9,542 bases of DNA, taken from Acidobacteriota bacterium (GTDB lineage: Bacteria; Acidobacteriota; Blastocatellia; Pyrinomonadales; Pyrinomonadaceae). Positions 6,304 through 9,542 of this stretch are shown one piece after another (the stretch's first letter is position 1; each line of letters begins with the position of its first letter). The notes below the pieces were generated by a model that saw nothing but the letters and a program-made list of their open reading frames with translations, had not been told where the DNA came from and ran no database searches. The stretch lies in assembly GCA_963169175.1 (NCBI GenBank), contig CAUJFK010000105.1:1-9542 (forward strand), written 5' to 3'. Both the position numbers and the translations under genes were made by a program.

Positions 6304-6405
6304 CATGTTTCGTGCATTTCCTGTCTTCGTTTCGTATGTTTCGTGGTTATGGCCGAAATACTGACCACGAAATCCACGAAAGAAGAACGAAATTCCCCGT
6401 GCATG
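6304..6405. repeat. TTCGTGG-type inverted repeat, copy B
   Basis: The core arms at about 6324-6347 and 6364-6386 match at about 20 of 23 positions with one inserted base, around a 16-base loop. Each arm holds two TTTCGTG-like units. Weaker pairing reaches outward to CATG at 6304-6307 and 6402-6405. It lies just beyond the stop of ptsI and upstream of the rnpB promoter. No T-run follows on the minus strand, so an mRNA-end-stabilising or mobile repeat role is more likely than intrinsic termination. Confidence 0.65.
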
Positions 6406-6409
6406 GGCC

Positions 6410-8212
6410 TTAATGGAACGTAAAATCTTCGGGGAACAGGTGCAGCCAGTTTTTTCGGATATGTTTGTCCACCTTTGACTCAACCTCATTAACAGTTCGC
6501 GCATCTGAAATGTTTTTGACGAGCGTCTCTGCCTCTTCCGCCGCAATTCCTGAGATTATTTTCCTCACCCGCGGGATAGATGTAGGGTTCATGCTTAGCT
6601 CGCTGGCGCCGAGGCCGATCAGAAGCGGTACATAATACGGCGAGCCGGCCATTTCGCCACAGACGATAACCGGCCTATTGGCATTCGCGGCGGCCTGTAT
6701 TACCTTTCGGACCGCCCGGACAACCGCCGGATGGAGTGTTCGATACCATTCGGAAACCGATTCGTTGTCGCGGTCGGCGGCGAGGAGATATTGGATAAGG
6801 TCGTTCGTTCCAAGACAAAGAAAATCTGCTTCCTCCGCAAATTCATCGGCCATTAATACCGCCGACGGCACCTCGACCATTACGCCAAGCTTTGGAATGC
6901 CAACTTCCGTGCCTTTCGAACGCAGATTCCTCGATTCAGCCGCGAGTATCTTCCGAACGGCCTGTACTTCCCCAATATCCGAGACGAGCGGGAGGATGAT
7001 GTCAACGCGGCCGGCATGCGAAGCTCTGAGAAGTGCTCGAAGCTGTGTTCGAAGCGAAGTTTTATGCTTCAACCCAAGCCGCACACCGCGGAGCCCGAGC
7101 GCCGGATTTGGCTCACGGGCAAAGCTTTGATCCGCGAGGCGGTCCCCGTTTATATCGAACGTCCTTATCCTGACGCCCGCCTCTCCCGCCGCTTTTGCGG
7201 CATTGATATATGCTTCGACCTGCTCATCTTCCGACGGCCTATTGCGAAAGCGAGTCAAAAGGAACTCCGACCGAAACAGCCCGATCCCTTCAGCCCCGAA
7301 CTCTTTCGCCCGCAAATACGCGGCTGGATCGTCAGCGTTGGCATAGATCCTGACCTTCCGCCCGTCCAATGTAGCAATCGGGCCCAATTGGGCGGGCCTT
7401 TCCGAGGATTTAATTTCCGTTTGCGGCCTCGTCTTCGAAACACGGGCCAATGCCTCGGGCTCAGGATTTAGAATGACCTGTCCATTAAAGCCGTCAACAA
7501 TTACGCGATCGCCGGTCTTTATCTGCCGGAAGATCTTTTTAACACCAGTTACCGCCGGGCGTTTCATCTCGCGGGCGAGAATAAAGGAATGTGATGTCCA
7601 GCCGCCGTTCTCGGTAATGAACGCTCGCGGACCGTGAGCGAAAATTTCAACAAGTGTAGAGGGTTTCAGGTCTTCGGCAACGACGACCGAATCTTTTCCA
7701 AAAAGAAGTTCAAGTTCCGAACTGCCGCCAAGCGCCGACAGGATCCGGTCCGAAACATCCTCTATATCGATATATCGGTCGCGAAGATGTTCGTCCGTTA
7801 CGGCCTTGTATTTAGAAACGTATTCGTCGGTGACAGATTTGATGGCCCATTCCGCATTGACCCTTTGCCGGGTTATTTCATTCTCGATCTTTGAACCAAA
7901 CGAAGGATCGTCGATCAACGCAAGGTGTGCCGCAAAAATTCCAGGCCCGGAATGGCCGATAGCGCCTTTATTTCGGCCTGCAAGCCGCGATAATTGTTTT
8001 CGTGCGGCCGCGATCGCGTCGCGAAAGCGCGTCAATTCGGCCGCAACCGCTTCGACTGGAATTTCTATTCTGTAAAATTGCCGGTTTGAGCCATACAGGC
8101 AAACTGCTCGGCCGGCGACGATGCCCCGCGAGACCGCCCGAGCCTGCAAACGGATCTCCGGAGGCTCCGCGTCCGTGTGTCCGTCTTGCTCGAAATTGCC
8201 GAGAGCACTCAT
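6410..8212 (-). CDS. ptsI: PTS enzyme I (phosphoenolpyruvate-protein phosphotransferase)
   Basis: Cytosolic 600-residue enzyme that autophosphorylates from PEP and passes the phosphate to HPr, the first step of sugar PTS or regulatory PTS chains. The N-terminal part holds DIEDVSDRIL (149-158) of the HPr-binding helical region and the phosphohistidine loop GGWTSH with His208. The C-terminal PEP-binding barrel shows GLFRSEF (Arg314), RTFDINGD (Arg350), REPNPALGLR, VMVEVPSA (Glu447, metal ligand), GTNDLIQY (Asp471, metal ligand), DRDNE (Arg481) and the active-site Cys518 in CGEMAG. All residues needed for catalysis appear present. Trp205 replaces the more usual Arg or Lys in the phosphohistidine loop. 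There is no GAF domain, so it is not PtsP. The ATG at 8212 is the only start upstream of the conserved region before a stop; its ribosome site is weak (AAAG three bases away). HPr and EII genes are not in the window. The AIM24 gene lies 73 bases upstream. Confidence 0.95.
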   Translation of the reverse strand: MSALGNFEQDGHTDAEPPEIRLQARAVSRGIVAGRAVCLYGSNRQFYRIEIPVEAVAAELTRFRDAIAAARKQLSRLAGRNKGAIGHSGPGIFAAHLALIDDPSFGSKIENEITRQRVNAEWAIKSVTDEYVSKYKAVTDEHLRDRYIDIEDVSDRILSALGGSSELELLFGKDSVVVAEDLKPSTLVEIFAHGPRAFITENGGWTSHSFILAREMKRPAVTGVKKIFRQIKTGDRVIVDGFNGQVILNPEPEALARVSKTRPQTEIKSSERPAQLGPIATLDGRKVRIYANADDPAAYLRAKEFGAEGIGLFRSEFLLTRFRNRPSEDEQVEAYINAAKAAGEAGVRIRTFDINGDRLADQSFAREPNPALGLRGVRLGLKHKTSLRTQLRALLRASHAGRVDIILPLVSDIGEVQAVRKILAAESRNLRSKGTEVGIPKLGVMVEVPSAVLMADEFAEEADFLCLGTNDLIQYLLAADRDNESVSEWYRTLHPAVVRAVRKVIQAAANANRPVIVCGEMAGSPYYVPLLIGLGASELSMNPTSIPRVRKIISGIAAEEAETLVKNISDARTVNEVESKVDKHIRKNWLHLFPEDFTFH

Positions 8213-8239
8213 TAACTTTAAGATCTAACCCCTCGAAGA

Positions 8240-8280
8240 TAGCGACAGAGAAACTTAACTCATTCTGTCGATACTGCCAA
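8240..8280 (-). promoter_or_regulatory. Possible ptsI promoter with dyad operator
   Basis: TTGGCA (8275-8280) and TAAGTT (8252-8257) on the minus strand are 17 bases apart; the -10 is poor. A dyad overlaps them: TAGCGACAGA (8240-8249) against TCTGTCGATA (8264-8273), 9 of 10 complementary, with a 14-base spacer holding the -10. A repressor bound there could control ptsI separately from the genes upstream. No T-run follows, so a terminator is less likely. Confidence 0.35.
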
Positions 8281-8285
8281 CTTTC

Positions 8286-9182
8286 CTAACTTCCAAAACT
8301 AAATCCGCCGCCGCTTCCGCCCTGTGTCGGAAAGAACGGCTTTAACAGGCCGGCGAATGCGGCCAGGTTGCGCGTTTGTATCAGCACCTCGCCGGGGCCG
8401 CTGAATTCTGCGACCATTCCTTCGCCGCTCAAAAAGCTTTTAAAAAACCCGCTCGCCGCTTTGCGCAGGTTGTACTGCATATGGCCTTCCCAGGCGACAA
8501 GGTGGCCGGTGTCGATAACATATCGCTCGCCCGGCCGAAGAGTTTTTCGGTGAATAGAACCAAACGACGAAACAAGAAGAAGCCCTCGGCCGGAAACTTG
8601 CAGGACAAATAAGCCTTCGCCGCCAAAGAATGATTTTGCTCCGCCGAATTTTGTATCGACATTCAGGCTTGTATCGCCCGCTAGATATGAACTTGATTGC
8701 ACCATGAACGTTTGATCGTTCATCTCGATCCCCGCCACATCGCCCGGAGAGCCAGGTGCAAATGTAACTTCGCCTGGCCCGCCGCGTGCCGTAAATGTAG
8801 AAACAAAGGCGGACTCTCCGCCAACCGCACGCTTTAATGCGCCAAATACTCCGCCCTTCAAATTTGATTCCAGCTCAATATTTGCGGACATTGAGACCAT
8901 TGCACCGGCCTCGGCGGATATTGATTGTTCCGCGGAAAGATTGACAACCGCCAAAGCAAAAGAACCGGGATGCTCAATGGCCCATGTATAACCTCGGCCC
9001 TGCCCGCGGCCGTCTGCGTCAAAACGAAAAGCTCCTCCGCCAGGATTTTGAGCCTGTCCGCCGGGATTTGCGGGCGGCGGCTGTACCGGCGGCGATTCGG
9101 CGAAAGGCTCGAGCGTTGCGCCGCAGGAACCGCAGAATCTAGCATCCGGCAAAAGCGGCATTGTGCATTTTGGGCAATTCAT
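8286..9182 (-). CDS. Zinc-ribbon plus AIM24-family protein (TIGR00266-like)
   Basis: 298 residues from the ATG. Residues 1-25 form a small zinc ribbon (Cys3, Cys6, Cys17, Cys20: CPKC and CGSCG). A Pro/Gly/Gln-rich linker follows to about 62. The remainder is a Gly-rich all-beta AIM24 domain, recognisable from segments such as AEAGAMVSMSANIE, GESAFVSTFTA, LQVSGRGLLLVSSFGSIH, VIDTGHLVAWEG and the final FSGPGEVLIQTRN. The bacterial domain has unclear biochemistry; yeast AIM24 is mitochondrial. There are no transmembrane helices or signal peptide, so it is cytosolic. The ATG at 9182 shares one base with the stop of the upstream LOG-like gene (TGATG). GGAG at 9193-9196 is 10 bases from this ATG and 7 from the TTG at 9185, so either could start. 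Co-transcribed with the LOG-like gene; ptsI follows downstream. Confidence 0.88.
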   Translation of the reverse strand: MNCPKCTMPLLPDARFCGSCGATLEPFAESPPVQPPPANPGGQAQNPGGGAFRFDADGRGQGRGYTWAIEHPGSFALAVVNLSAEQSISAEAGAMVSMSANIELESNLKGGVFGALKRAVGGESAFVSTFTARGGPGEVTFAPGSPGDVAGIEMNDQTFMVQSSSYLAGDTSLNVDTKFGGAKSFFGGEGLFVLQVSGRGLLLVSSFGSIHRKTLRPGERYVIDTGHLVAWEGHMQYNLRKAASGFFKSFLSGEGMVAEFSGPGEVLIQTRNLAAFAGLLKPFFPTQGGSGGGFSFGS

Positions 9183-9542
9183 CAAACAACAACTCCTATA
9201 GATTTGGATATCACAATATCGGCCGCTTCATTTGCATCGGCGGCAAAATCAAGCAGCGAAACGTCATAGCTTGACACCGCCAGATTTTCGGCCCAGCAAT
9301 CAACGACCGGCCGCCAGCATTCGCCAACCAGAACTATCGGCCGCGGAGCTAGAACTCCGGTCTGCAATTTGTTCCAAACAAGCGAAACTTCCGTGACAGT
9401 TCCCATGCCGCCGCGAAACGCAACAAAGCCAACTGACCGCATTATCAAATTCTGCAGCCGGTCATAAAAATGATCTGTCGCGACCTTGTCGGTAAGATAG
9501 CGGTTTGGTTCGGACTTGAACTGGTTCATCACGATCCCAAAA
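9182..9542 (-). CDS. LOG-like (SLOG superfamily) protein, 5' end beyond window
   Basis: The reading frame is open to the window edge (about 119 residues plus stop), so the N terminus is missing and the ATG/GTG codons at 9527-9532 are internal. The pattern is that of the Rossmann-like LOG or 'lysine decarboxylase-like' family: FYDRLQNLIMRSVGFVAF, then RGGMGTVTE matching the PGGxGTxxE motif, then WNKLQTG, RPIVLVGE and a C-terminal helix. LOG enzymes cleave nucleoside 5'-monophosphates to free base and ribose phosphate. The Pro of the motif is Arg here, while the Gly-rich turn, Thr and Glu are kept. Activity on any given nucleotide is not shown. It is coupled to the AIM24 gene by a one-base stop/start overlap. 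Confidence 0.75.
   Translation of the reverse strand, partial: FGIVMNQFKSEPNRYLTDKVATDHFYDRLQNLIMRSVGFVAFRGGMGTVTEVSLVWNKLQTGVLAPRPIVLVGECWRPVVDCWAENLAVSSYDVSLLDFAADANEAADIVISKSIGVVV
9193..9196 (-). promoter_or_regulatory. Shine-Dalgarno site of AIM24 gene
   Basis: GGAG on the minus strand lies within the last codons of the LOG-like gene. It is placed for initiation at the ATG at 9182 (10 bases) or the TTG at 9185 (7 bases), supporting translational coupling of the two genes. Confidence 0.6.

Noticed and set aside
5377..6405. CRISPR-like array from the recurring CCACGAA units
   Set aside because: Units are palindromic, irregularly spaced and interrupted by genes; there are no equal-length spacers and no cas genes.
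6304..6405. Intrinsic terminator of ptsI
   Set aside because: The hairpin is long and imperfect and lacks a following T-run on the minus strand; treated as a repeat instead.
6274..6546. Minus-strand open frame of 90 codons spanning repeat copy B and the end of ptsI
   Set aside because: Starts in another frame within ptsI and runs through the inverted repeat; composition reflects the repeat.

Overview
The window (9,542 bases, roughly 54% G+C by eye, densely coded on both strands) looks like chromosomal DNA of a Gram-negative-type bacterium. A Tat-exported TldD next to PmbA, a prepilin peptidase, a type A RNase P RNA and several short imperfect-palindrome repeat families between genes would fit an acidobacterium (Blastocatellia-like). 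That placement is an impression from gene content and repeat style, not a demonstrated assignment. There is no phage, plasmid, transposase, CRISPR or obvious defence gene. All genes have similar base composition, so this is housekeeping or core-type sequence rather than an island.

Layout. 1-71: imperfect inverted repeat running up to the window edge. 89-165: good sigma70-type promoter and Shine-Dalgarno site for a two-gene operon, tldD-like (172-1773, Tat signal, HExxxH zinc protease) and pmbA/tldE-like (1773-3116), joined by a one-base stop/start overlap. 3117-3327: a TTCGTGG-type inverted repeat and a small hairpin with a pyrimidine tail. 3328-4221: prepilin peptidase (pilD/gspO type). 4235-5256, minus strand: an anchored TPR protein followed by a small membrane-anchored Cys4 protein, overlapping by ATGA and convergent with the peptidase. 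5377-5406: a second TTCGTGG hairpin. 5453-5722, minus: small ribbon-helix-helix protein. 5770-6204, minus: RNase P RNA (rnpB) with an unusual AT-rich P12 helix. 6304-6405: third TTCGTGG inverted repeat. 6410-8212, minus: PTS enzyme I. 8286-9182, minus: zinc-ribbon plus AIM24-domain protein. 9182 to the edge, minus: C-terminal part of a LOG-like (SLOG superfamily) protein.

How the genes relate. TldD and TldE/PmbA form a heterodimeric peptidase in known systems. Here TldD carries a twin-arginine signal while PmbA has none, suggesting co-export of a folded complex. The LOG-like and AIM24 genes are translationally coupled, with ptsI following 73 bases later behind its own possible promoter. The RHH gene lies 47 bases downstream of rnpB on the same strand with no visible terminator between them. 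The TPR and Cys4 genes form a tight two-gene unit.

No clearly new multi-gene system is visible. The observations most worth checking are the Tat-exported TldD with a probable zinc-ligand substitution, the palindromic AT-rich element that has become the P12 helix of RNase P RNA, and two families of palindromic intergenic repeats.
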